In this document: positions 8,650 to 17,378 of the stretch, piece after piece | Layout: every line of letters starts with the position of its first letter | How positions within the stretch are numbered: position 1 is the stretch's first letter | Program-made: the position numbers and the translations under genes | DNA from: Myxococcota bacterium | GTDB lineage: Bacteria; Myxococcota_A; UBA9160; UBA4427 | NCBI GenBank assembly: GCA_041389495.1 | Contig: JAWKRT010000001.1 | Location: 682,001 to 746,000, forward strand | Direction of reading: 5' to 3' | DNA length: 64,000 nt | Notes under the pieces: model-generated | Told to the model about the DNA's origin: nothing | The model's database searches: none | What the model saw: the letters and a program-made list of their open reading frames with translations, nothing else

Positions 8650-9660
8650 ATGGGACGCACGATGACGGGAAGCGAAGCGGGTCCGGCGCGAGGCGACGAG
8701 CTCGACACCCTGACGGAGTACCTGCGCGCCGCGAAGGAGCGCAACGGCAGCCGCAACCTCCCCGACGTGATCGCGGCGATCGCGCTCGCGAGCAAGTCGA
8801 TCGCGAACAAGGTCCGCCGCGCGCGCCTCGCGGGCGACGTGATCGGCGCGGTCGGCACCACGAACGTCCAGGGCGAGGAGCAGCAGAAGCTCGACGTCAT
8901 CGCGAACGACCTCCTGATCCACTGCCTGCGCCGGTGCCCGCACGTCGGCGTGCTCGGCTCGGAGGAGGAGGACGAGGTCGTCGTCGTCCGGCCGAAGAGC
9001 GCGGGCGGCGACTACGTCGTCCTGTTCGACCCGCTCGACGGCAGCTCCAACATCGACGTCGCGGCCGGCGTCGGCACCATCTTCAGCATCCTCGCGAACG
9101 ACCGCGACGACGAAGCGACGGACACCGCGGCCCTCCAGCCGGGCAAGGCGCAGGTCGCGTCGGGCTACGTGCTCTACGGCTCGTCCGTGCTCATGGTCCT
9201 CACGCTCGGTCACGGCGTCGACATGTTCGTGCTCGACCCCGACCTCGGCGAGTTCGTGCTCGTGCAGGAGGGCCTCCAGATCCCGCGCGAGAAGAAGATC
9301 CGGTCGGTGAACGGCGCCTACCGGTTCGACTTCTCCGAGGGCTACCAGAGCTACCTCGTGCACACCGAGAACCACGGCTACGCGAGCCGCTACATCGGCT
9401 CGATGGTGGCCGACGTGCATCGGACGCTGCTCAAGGGCGGCGTGTTCCTGTACCCGCCGACGAAGAAGGCGCCGAAGGGCAAGCTGCGGCTCATGTACGA
9501 GGCGAACCCGATGAGCCTGCTCGTCGAGCAGGCGGGCGGGCTCGCGTCGACGGGCGACGGGCGTCGCATCCTCGACGTCGCGCCGGGCGAGCTGCACGAG
9601 CGGACGCCCGTCGTGCTCGGCTCGTCGGCCGAAGTGGAGAAGGTGCTCGAGTTCCTCTGA
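8650..9660 (+). CDS. fbp: fructose-1,6-bisphosphatase class I
   Basis: 336 residues from ATG 8650 (ATG 8662 is equally possible), which is the usual length for class I FBPase. It hydrolyses fructose-1,6-bisphosphate to fructose-6-phosphate in gluconeogenesis. Visible motifs are TTNVQGEEQQKLDVIAND (N-terminal substrate region), GSEEEDE and FDPLDGSSNID (metal and phosphate site), YGSSVLMVLT, NHGYASRYIGSMVADVHR and the C-terminal YEANPMSLLVEQAGG. A weak GAGGA lies about 12 nt upstream. It is followed by fumarase on the same strand after about 80 bp, which has its own promoter-like box. Together they indicate a growth mode using organic acids or fatty acids. Cytoplasmic. Confidence 0.97.
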   Translation: MGRTMTGSEAGPARGDELDTLTEYLRAAKERNGSRNLPDVIAAIALASKSIANKVRRARLAGDVIGAVGTTNVQGEEQQKLDVIANDLLIHCLRRCPHVGVLGSEEEDEVVVVRPKSAGGDYVVLFDPLDGSSNIDVAAGVGTIFSILANDRDDEATDTAALQPGKAQVASGYVLYGSSVLMVLTLGHGVDMFVLDPDLGEFVLVQEGLQIPREKKIRSVNGAYRFDFSEGYQSYLVHTENHGYASRYIGSMVADVHRTLLKGGVFLYPPTKKAPKGKLRLMYEANPMSLLVEQAGGLASTGDGRRILDVAPGELHERTPVVLGSSAEVEKVLEFL

Positions 9661-9672
9661 GCGCGTCTCCGC

Positions 9673-9678
9673 TATCCT
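9673..9678 (+). promoter_or_regulatory. candidate -10 element (TATCCT) before fumarase
   Basis: TATCCT followed by GCGCGGCC, 62 nt upstream of the fumarase ATG. It matches the recurrent TAnnnT-GCGC pattern of the window. Confidence 0.4.
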
Positions 9679-9739
9679 GCGCGGCCTCCAGTCCACCGCA
9701 CCGACCCGGTCGGATCCAGAGCCCGCGCAGGAGGCCGCG

Positions 9740-11359
<1,620 letters not shown>

Positions 11360-11379
11360 GGCGCGCGGCGGGGCCTCGC

Positions 11380-12513
11380 CTAGCGATAGCGGCGCATGAA
11401 GCCGCGATCGATGCGGTCCTTGAGCCGCATCGCGAGCGCGCCGTGCGCGGCGAGCCCCCACTTCGCGGCGATCGCCGTGCCGTCGCCGAGGTTGAGCAGG
11501 CGCAGGAAGTCGCGCTGCGGCGCGTAGCGCGCGAGCGGCTCGCCGCGGTGCGCGGCGCGCAGGTTGTCCGCGAGCACCGGACCCTGCCGCACCGCGTAGA
11601 CGCCCGCCTTCGCCGTGCCCGGCAGGCTCGCGCAGTCGCCGACGGCGAACAGTCCGTCGCACCCCGCGACCTCGAGCGTCGCCCCGACGCGCGCGAAGCC
11701 GCGCTCGTCGAGCGCCGCGGCCGGGAGCGCGCTCTCCGCGACGAACGGGTGCGCGGCCGCCCCCGTCGCCCACACGACGAGATCGGCCGCCAGCGCCTCG
11801 TCGGAGTCGAGCTCGACGCCGCCCGCCGCCACCTCGACGACGCGTCGCCCCGTGCGCACGGCGATCGCGGCGCGCGCCGCCGCGCGCATCGCGCAGCCGC
11901 GCAGCGCGCGCGTCGCGCCCGGCAGGAGCTCCGGCCCGCCCTCGACGATCGTCACGCGCGCGCGCCCGCCCGTCTCGCGCGCGATGCGCGCGCGCGTGCA
12001 GAACGCGAGCTCGACGCCCGCCGCACCGCCGCCGACGACCACGACGTGCGGCGAGCGCTCGCGCTCGCAGCGCGCCACCACCTCGGGAATGCGCGCCACG
12101 AACTCCGCGATCGGTCGCGTCGACAGGGCGTGCTCGCGAACGCCCGGCGTCGCGAGCCCGGCGACCGTCGAGCCGACGTCGAGCGACGCGAGGTCGTATG
12201 CGACCTCGCTCCCGTCGGCGAGCGCGACGCGCCGTCGCGCCGCGTCGATGCCGACCGCGGCCGTGCCGATCCAGCGCGCGCCCGCCCGCGCGGCGAGCGC
12301 GGGCACGTCGATCTCGAGCTCGCCCGCCGCGTACTGGCCGGCGACGAAGCCCGGCACCATCCCCGAGTAGAGAGAGCGCGCGCGGTCGCAGACGACGACG
12401 ATCGCGAGCCCGGGCTCGCGTGACTCGGCGAGCCGGCGGAGCACCTCGACGTGCGCGTGTCCGCCGCCCACGAGCACGAGCACGCGGCCATCGCCGTTCG
12501 AGCGGGCGTCCAT
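11380..12513 (-). CDS. FAD-dependent pyridine nucleotide-disulfide oxidoreductase, SelD N-terminal type
   Basis: 377 residues from ATG 12513, preceded by GGGAAG at 8 nt. The N-terminus (VLVLVGGGHAHVEVLRRL) is a dinucleotide-binding beta-alpha-beta with the GGGHAH signature of the oxidoreductase family that is often fused to selenophosphate synthetase SelD. A second Rossmann motif is VVVVGGGAAGVELAF. The FAD-binding end is CDGLFAVGDCASLP. It is related to type II NADH dehydrogenases (COG1252). No selD or selenocysteine gene lies nearby and the protein is not a fusion. Electron donor and acceptor cannot be named. It is divergent from the TrmH-type gene, with only 17 bp between start codons. Confidence 0.85.
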   Translation of the reverse strand: MDARSNGDGRVLVLVGGGHAHVEVLRRLAESREPGLAIVVVCDRARSLYSGMVPGFVAGQYAAGELEIDVPALAARAGARWIGTAAVGIDAARRRVALADGSEVAYDLASLDVGSTVAGLATPGVREHALSTRPIAEFVARIPEVVARCERERSPHVVVVGGGAAGVELAFCTRARIARETGGRARVTIVEGGPELLPGATRALRGCAMRAAARAAIAVRTGRRVVEVAAGGVELDSDEALAADLVVWATGAAAHPFVAESALPAAALDERGFARVGATLEVAGCDGLFAVGDCASLPGTAKAGVYAVRQGPVLADNLRAAHRGEPLARYAPQRDFLRLLNLGDGTAIAAKWGLAAHGALAMRLKDRIDRGFMRRYR

Positions 12514-12518
12514 GGTGA

Positions 12519-12524
12519 TAGCTT
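12519..12524 (+). promoter_or_regulatory. candidate -10 element (TAGCTT) for a leaderless TrmH-type gene
   Basis: TAGCTT lies 6 nt before the GTG start at 12531 in the 17-bp gap between divergent start codons. The promoter must therefore overlap the start of the opposite gene. Confidence 0.4.
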
Positions 12525-12530
12525 CCCGCA

Positions 12531-13460
12531 GTGTCCGCGCCGACGCACCGCTCCGCCGCCGCTCCTGATCGCGCGTTCGCCTTCGGGAGCGGTCGCACCG
12601 CGACCTGGGTGGACGCGCTCGACGACGCGCGGCTCGACGACTTCCGCAACGTGCGCGACCCCGAGCTTCGCCGCGAGCGCGGGCTCTTCGTGATCGAGGG
12701 CCGCAAGAACGTCGAGGCGCTGGTCGTGCACGGGCGCTTCGACGTGAAGGCGGTGCTCGTCTCGCCGGCCGCGTTCGATGCGCTCGCCCATGTCTGGTCG
12801 CGGCTCGCGCCGGGCGCCGAGATCCACGTCGCCCCGCCCGCGCTGCTCGATGCCGTCGTCGGGTTCCGCATCCACCGCGGCTGCCTCGCGGTCGCGCACC
12901 GCCGCGACGCCCTCGCGATCGACGACGTCCTGTCGCCGCTGCGCGCGCAGGCCGCGGCGGCGCCGCGGCTCGTCGTCGCGCTCGAGGACCTGACCGACAT
13001 CGACAACGTCGGGAGCGCGTTCCGCAACGCGCTCGCGCTCGGCGCGAGCGCGATCGTGCTCTCCCCGCGCTGCTGCGATCCGCTCTACCGCAAGGCCGTG
13101 CGCGTCTCGATGGGAGCCGTGCTGCGCCTGCCGTACGCGCGCGCCGAGCGCTGGCCCGAGGGCCTCGACCCCTTTCGCGACGCGGGCTTCGAGATCGTCG
13201 CGCTCGACCCGGCGCCCGACGCGGGCGATCTCGCGGCGCTCGCCTCGCCCGGCGGTCGCGGGGCGGTCGGCCGCCCGGCCGGTCGCGTGCTCGTGCTCGG
13301 CAGCGAGGGCGAGGGCCTCTCCGACGCGCTCCGATGCTATGCGGATGCGCGCGTGCGCATCCCGATGGCGGCGGGCGTCGACTCGCTGAACGTCGCGACC
13401 GCGGCCGCGATCGCGATGTACGCGCTCGGGCCGAGCGCGTCGCGGCCGGCCGGCGCGTGA
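12531..13460 (+). CDS. TrmH/SpoU-family RNA 2'-O-methyltransferase
   Basis: 309 residues from GTG 12531; a later GTG (at TWVDALDD) is possible. After a short N-terminal substrate-binding region with GLFVIEGRKNVEALV comes the SPOUT trefoil-knot domain with its three signature motifs. Motif 1 is TDIDNVGSAFRNA, motif 2 is VLVLGSEGEGLSD, and motif 3 is IPMAAGVDSLNVATAAAIAMY. These bind S-adenosylmethionine and carry the catalytic Arg/Asn. It methylates a ribose 2'-OH in tRNA or rRNA; the exact nucleotide cannot be told from sequence. The stop overlaps the GTG of the next gene by 4 nt (GTGA), so the two are translationally coupled. Confidence 0.93.
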   Translation: MSAPTHRSAAAPDRAFAFGSGRTATWVDALDDARLDDFRNVRDPELRRERGLFVIEGRKNVEALVVHGRFDVKAVLVSPAAFDALAHVWSRLAPGAEIHVAPPALLDAVVGFRIHRGCLAVAHRRDALAIDDVLSPLRAQAAAAPRLVVALEDLTDIDNVGSAFRNALALGASAIVLSPRCCDPLYRKAVRVSMGAVLRLPYARAERWPEGLDPFRDAGFEIVALDPAPDAGDLAALASPGGRGAVGRPAGRVLVLGSEGEGLSDALRCYADARVRIPMAAGVDSLNVATAAAIAMYALGPSASRPAGA

Positions 13461-14194
13461 AGCCGCTGCTCGTCGTCAAGACGGGCACGACGCTGCCCGA
13501 GGTGCGCGCCGCGCGCGGCGACTTCGAGGCGTGGATCGAGCGCGGCCTCGCCCTCGAGCGCGCGCGCGTCGAGGTCGTCGCCGTCTTCGAGGGCGACGCG
13601 CTCCCCGCGCCGCGCGACGTCACGGGCATCGTCGTCACGGGCTCGAGCGCAATGGTGAGCGAGCGCGAGCCGTGGAGCGAGCGCGCGGCCGCGTGGCTCG
13701 CGCGCGCCGTCGCCGCGCGCGTGCCCGTGCTCGGCATCTGCTACGGGCACCAGCTGCTCGCGCACGCGCTCGGCGGCCGCGTCGGCCCCAACCCGCACGG
13801 GCGCGAGATCGGCACGGTCGACGTCGACCTGCTGCCGGACGCCGCCGGCGACGCGCTGCTCGGCGACGCGCCCGCGCGCGAGCGCTTCCACGCGACGCAC
13901 GTCGAGGCCGTGCTCGCGCTCCCGCGCGCGGCGCGGCGGCTCGCGCGCACCGCACTCGACCCGCATCACGCGTTCCGCATCGACGACGCGCGCGGCGCCG
14001 TGGCGTGGGGCGTGCAGTTCCACCCCGAGTTCGACGAGCACGTGATGCGCGGCTACCTCGAGGCGCGCCGCGAGGCGCTCGAGGCCGAGGGCCTCGACGC
14101 GCGGGCCGCGCTCGAGCGCGTGGCGCCGACGCCCGCCGGTCCGCAGCTGCTCGCGCGCTTCGGCCGGATCGCCGAGGGCTCGGATTCCCGTTGA
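13457..14194 (+). CDS. class I glutamine amidotransferase (GMP synthase-like GATase)
   Basis: 245 residues from GTG 13457, which overlaps the preceding stop by 4 nt. The triad is visible: nucleophile Cys in LGICYGHQLLA and the His-Glu pair in VQFHPEFDE. It resembles stand-alone GATase1 proteins related to the GuaA amidotransferase domain and lacks any synthetase domain. It starts KPLLVVKTGTTLPEVRAARG, a typical opening of this subgroup. It hydrolyses glutamine, or a related gamma-glutamyl compound, for an unknown partner. Coupling to the methyltransferase gene upstream gives no obvious functional link. Confidence 0.85.
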   Translation: MKPLLVVKTGTTLPEVRAARGDFEAWIERGLALERARVEVVAVFEGDALPAPRDVTGIVVTGSSAMVSEREPWSERAAAWLARAVAARVPVLGICYGHQLLAHALGGRVGPNPHGREIGTVDVDLLPDAAGDALLGDAPARERFHATHVEAVLALPRAARRLARTALDPHHAFRIDDARGAVAWGVQFHPEFDEHVMRGYLEARREALEAEGLDARAALERVAPTPAGPQLLARFGRIAEGSDSR

Positions 14195-14205
14195 TTTTCA
14201 GACGG

Positions 14206-14237
14206 TTGGACGATTCGAGCGATCACTCCTAGAATCG
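14206..14237 (+). promoter_or_regulatory. men operon promoter with candidate MerR operator
   Basis: TTGGAC (14206-14211), an 18-bp spacer and TAGAAT (14230-14235), in an AT-rich island. The -10 ends 8 nt before the GTG at 14244, so the mRNA would be leaderless. A 6-bp inverted repeat, CGATTC (14211-14216) and GAATCG (14232-14237), is separated by 15 nt. It spans the spacer and overlaps the -10, the place where MerR-family proteins bind. Confidence 0.5.
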
Positions 14238-14243
14238 CCGGTC

Positions 14244-15083
14244 GTGCAGTCCCAGGCCGAGTACCGCGTCGAGGAGCTGGCGAGCGCCGCCGGCGTCACC
14301 GTCGACACCGTCCGCTTCTACCAGGGCAAGCGCCTGCTCCCGCCGCCGCGCCGCGAAGGGCGCGTCGCGTGGTACGGCCCCGTCCATCTCGAGCGCCTGC
14401 GCCGCACGCGCGCGCTGCTCGCCGAAGGCTTCACGCTCGCGCAGATCGCGAAGCTCTTCGCGGGCGAGCACGCGGCGGACGCGAGCGGCGAGGGCGCGCC
14501 GCGCGCCGGAGGCGAGGCGGACGCGACCGCCGCGCTGCTCGCCGCGCTCGTCGCCGAGTCGGTCGGCGAGCGCGCCCTGTCGCGCAGCGAGCTCGCCGCG
14601 GAGTCGAAGGTGCCCGAGGCGTTGATCGCCGCCGCGCAGTCGGCCGGGTTGATCGCGCCGATCGAGGTCGACGGCGAGGAGCGGTTCGCGCGCGCCGATG
14701 CCGAGCTCGCGCGCGCCGGGCTCGCCGTCCTCGGTCGCGGCTTCCCGCTGGCCGAGCTCCTCGACGTCGCGGTCGCGCACGCGCGGCGCGTCGAGACGAC
14801 GGCCGACGCGGCGATCGGGCTCTTCGACGCGCACGTGCTCGAGCCGGCGCGCGCGCGCGCGGCCGCGGGCGACGCGAGCGCGGCCGCCGCGTCCGACGAC
14901 GCGGTGGCGGACGCGTTCCGCGCGCTGCTGCCCGAGGCGGCGCGGCTCGTCGCGCTCCACTTCGAGCGCACGCTCGTCCGGCGCGCGCTCGAGCGGCTCC
15001 GCGCGCGCGGCGAGCGCGAGGCGCTCGAGAAGGCGCTCGCCGAGACGCGCTCCGCGCGCCTGGAGGTGTCGTGGCGACGTTAG
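14244..15083 (+). CDS. MerR-family transcriptional regulator heading the menaquinone operon
   Basis: 279 residues from GTG 14244. The N-terminus is a MerR winged helix: YRVEELASAAGVTVDTVRFY, then a wing with LLPPPRREGRVAWYG and a second helix pair ending GFTLAQIAKLF. The remaining 200 residues are Ala-rich helices with a second helix-turn-helix-like stretch (LSRSELAAESKVPEALIAAA) and no metal-binding cysteines. The effector is therefore not a simple metal and is unknown. It is the first gene of the men operon, overlapping menG by 13 nt, and is preceded by a promoter with an inverted repeat. I infer autoregulation and control of menaquinone synthesis. Confidence 0.85.
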   Translation: MQSQAEYRVEELASAAGVTVDTVRFYQGKRLLPPPRREGRVAWYGPVHLERLRRTRALLAEGFTLAQIAKLFAGEHAADASGEGAPRAGGEADATAALLAALVAESVGERALSRSELAAESKVPEALIAAAQSAGLIAPIEVDGEERFARADAELARAGLAVLGRGFPLAELLDVAVAHARRVETTADAAIGLFDAHVLEPARARAAAGDASAAAASDDAVADAFRALLPEAARLVALHFERTLVRRALERLRARGEREALEKALAETRSARLEVSWRR

Positions 15084-15817
15084 GTCGGGGCGCCGCCGGG
15101 TCGCCGCGCGCCGACGCGCTTCCGCCGGCCGAGCACAAGCGCGCGCAGGTGCAGTCGATGTTCGACCGCATCGCGCCCCGCTACGACCTGATGAACCGCC
15201 TCATGAGCGGCGGTCTCGACCAGGGCTGGCGACGGCGCGCGCTCGCGCTCGCGCGCGTGGGCCCGGGCGATCGCGTGCTCGACCTCGCCTGCGGGACGGG
15301 CGACCTCTGCGAGCTCGCCGCGGCGCTCGGTGCGCGCGTCGTCGGAGCCGACTTCGCGCGCGAGATGCTGCGGGGCGCGCAGGCGCGCGGCGCGACGCCC
15401 GCACTCGTGCAGGGCGACGCGGCGGCGCTCCCGTTCGCCGACGCGAGCGTCACGGTCGTCACGTGCGGGTTCGCGCTGCGCAACTTCGTGTCGCTCGCCG
15501 ACGTCTTCCGCGAGCTCGCGCGCGTCCTCGCGCCGGGCGGTCGCATCGCGCTGATCGACGTCGACCGCCCGCGCAGTCGGCTCGTGCGCGCCGGCCACTC
15601 GCTCTACTTCGATCGGATCGTGCCGCGGCTCGGCGGCCTGCTCTCGGACGCGGACGCCTACCGCTACCTGCCGCAGTCGACGGTCTACCTGCCCGAGCCA
15701 CCGGCGCTGCTCGCGATGCTCGAGGGCGCGGGCTTCCGCGACGTCGCGAAGCACCGGCTGCTGCTCGGCGCCGCGCAGATCCTGACGGCGGTCCGCGCCG
15801 CGGAGGCGGGCGAGTGA
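15071..15817 (+). CDS. menG: demethylmenaquinone methyltransferase (UbiE/MenG)
   Basis: 248 residues. GTG 15071 lies inside the end of the MerR gene, with GGAGG 5 nt upstream. It adds the ring methyl group in the last step of menaquinone synthesis, using S-adenosylmethionine. Motifs are MFDRIAPRYDLMNRLMSGGLD (family start), SAM motif I LDLACGTGDL, motif II PFADASVTVVTCGFALRNF and motif III LAPGGRIALIDVDRP. The C-terminus lacks the usual GIVAIHKGYK but keeps LLLGAAQILTAVR. The stop overlaps the menF GTG by 4 nt. In this organism it acts on menaquinone, judged from the operon. Confidence 0.95.
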   Translation: MATLGRGAAGSPRADALPPAEHKRAQVQSMFDRIAPRYDLMNRLMSGGLDQGWRRRALALARVGPGDRVLDLACGTGDLCELAAALGARVVGADFAREMLRGAQARGATPALVQGDAAALPFADASVTVVTCGFALRNFVSLADVFRELARVLAPGGRIALIDVDRPRSRLVRAGHSLYFDRIVPRLGGLLSDADAYRYLPQSTVYLPEPPALLAMLEGAGFRDVAKHRLLLGAAQILTAVRAAEAGE

Positions 15818-17376
15818 CGGCCGCATCGCTCCTCGCCGGCCCGCTCCGCGCGGCGCTCGCGGCGCGCGCGCGCGAGGCCGTCGAGCGCGGCGGCATCGCG
15901 GTGGCGCGCGTCGAGGTGGCGGCGCGCGACGGCGCGGGGCTCGCGCTCTTCGCGGCCGTCGCGTGCGACGCCGTCGCGTGCGACGCGGGCGCGCGCGATG
16001 CGGGCGCGACGTCGCGCGACGAGGCTGGCGGGTCGCGCGCCGTGCGCGCGGCCGTCGACCGCGCGCGCGCCGCCGACCTCGCGGTCGGGAGCGGCGAGCG
16101 CTTCTACTGGGATCAGCCGTCGGAGCGGCGCGCGCTCGCCGCGCTCGGCGCGGTCGCGTCCGTCGAGGCGTCCGGCGCCGAGCGGCTCGACGTCGCGGCC
16201 GCGCGCGCCCGCGCGCTCTTCGCCCGCATCGCGCTCGCCGCGGACGGCGCGCCGACCGAGCTCGCCCCCGCGCTCGTGGGAGGCTTCGCCTTCGAGCCCG
16301 AGGACGGCGCGCGCGGCGACTGGGCGGGCTTCGCGCCGCTCTCGTTCGCGCTTCCCGCGCTCGGCTGGGCGCGCGACGGCAACCGCGCCCATGCGTTCGC
16401 CGCGGCGGCGCCCGGGCCGGGCGAGTCGCCGGCGTCGCTCGCCGCGCGCATCGAGGCCGCCCTCGCGCCGCTCGCGGCCGCGCTCGGCGACGCGCGCGTC
16501 GACGACGCACTGCGCCGACCGCCCGCGACCGCGAGCGCGTACACGGCGCGCCCCGATCGCCCGCACGCCGACTACCTCGCCGCGGTCGACGCGGCGCGCG
16601 ACGCGATCGGCGTCGGCGCGCTCGAGAAGGTCGTCGTCGCGCGCTCGCTCGCGGTCGAGACGGACGTGCCGTACGACGCCGTCGCGCTGCTCGCGTCGCT
16701 GCGGCGCGTGCACGCGACCTCGACCGTGTTCGCGGTCGCGCGCGGCGACGGCGTGTTCGCCGGCGCGACGCCCGAGCGGCTGCTGCGCATCGACGGCGAC
16801 CGGCTCGCGACCGCGGCACTGGCCGGCACGGCGCCTCGCGGCCGCAGCCCCGACGAGGACGACCGGCTCGCGCGCGCGCTGCGCGAGAGCGAGAAGGACC
16901 AGGAGGAGCACGCGTTCGTCGCGCGCGACATCGAGGCGGTGATCGCGCCGTTCGTCGAGCGCGTCGAGCGCGACGAGGCTCCGGACCTGCTCGCGCTCGA
17001 CGGCATCCAGCACCTCCACACGCCGATCGGCGGGCGCCTCGTCGCGCGCGCGGACGGCGGCCGCCCGCACCTGTTCGAGATCGCCGCGCGCCTGCACCCG
17101 ACGCCGGCCGTCGGCGGCGCGCCGCGCGCCGCCGCGCGCGCGTGGATCCGCGCGCACGAGCGGCTCGCGCGCGGCTGGTATGCGGGCGGGGTCGGCTTCG
17201 CGACGGCCACGGGCGGCGGCGAGCTGCGCGTCGCGCTCCGCTCCGGTCTCGTGCGCGGCGCGCACGCGCGTCTGTTCGCGGGCGCGGGCATCGTCGCCGG
17301 CTCGGTGCCCGAGAACGAGCTCGCCGAGACGCGGCTCAAGCTGCGCGCGATGCTGTCCCAGCTGACGGAGATCTGA
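15814..17376 (+). CDS. menF: isochorismate synthase MenF
   Basis: 520 residues from GTG 15814 (GTGA overlap with menG). It converts chorismate to isochorismate, the first committed step to menaquinone. The C-terminal two thirds form the chorismate-binding domain. It contains GALEKVVVARSLAV (with the general-base Lys), GATPERLLRIDGDRLATAAL, ESEKDQEEHAFV, HLHTPIGGRL, LHPTPAVGGAP and the end AGAGIVAGSVPENELAETRLK. The N-terminal 200 residues are Ala-rich and variable, including an imperfect CDAVACDAGARDAGA repeat near residue 55. Somewhat longer than E. coli MenF (about 430), all in the N-terminal region. Confidence 0.95.
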   Translation: MTAASLLAGPLRAALAARAREAVERGGIAVARVEVAARDGAGLALFAAVACDAVACDAGARDAGATSRDEAGGSRAVRAAVDRARAADLAVGSGERFYWDQPSERRALAALGAVASVEASGAERLDVAAARARALFARIALAADGAPTELAPALVGGFAFEPEDGARGDWAGFAPLSFALPALGWARDGNRAHAFAAAAPGPGESPASLAARIEAALAPLAAALGDARVDDALRRPPATASAYTARPDRPHADYLAAVDAARDAIGVGALEKVVVARSLAVETDVPYDAVALLASLRRVHATSTVFAVARGDGVFAGATPERLLRIDGDRLATAALAGTAPRGRSPDEDDRLARALRESEKDQEEHAFVARDIEAVIAPFVERVERDEAPDLLALDGIQHLHTPIGGRLVARADGGRPHLFEIAARLHPTPAVGGAPRAAARAWIRAHERLARGWYAGGVGFATATGGGELRVALRSGLVRGAHARLFAGAGIVAGSVPENELAETRLKLRAMLSQLTEI

Positions 17377-17378
17377 AC

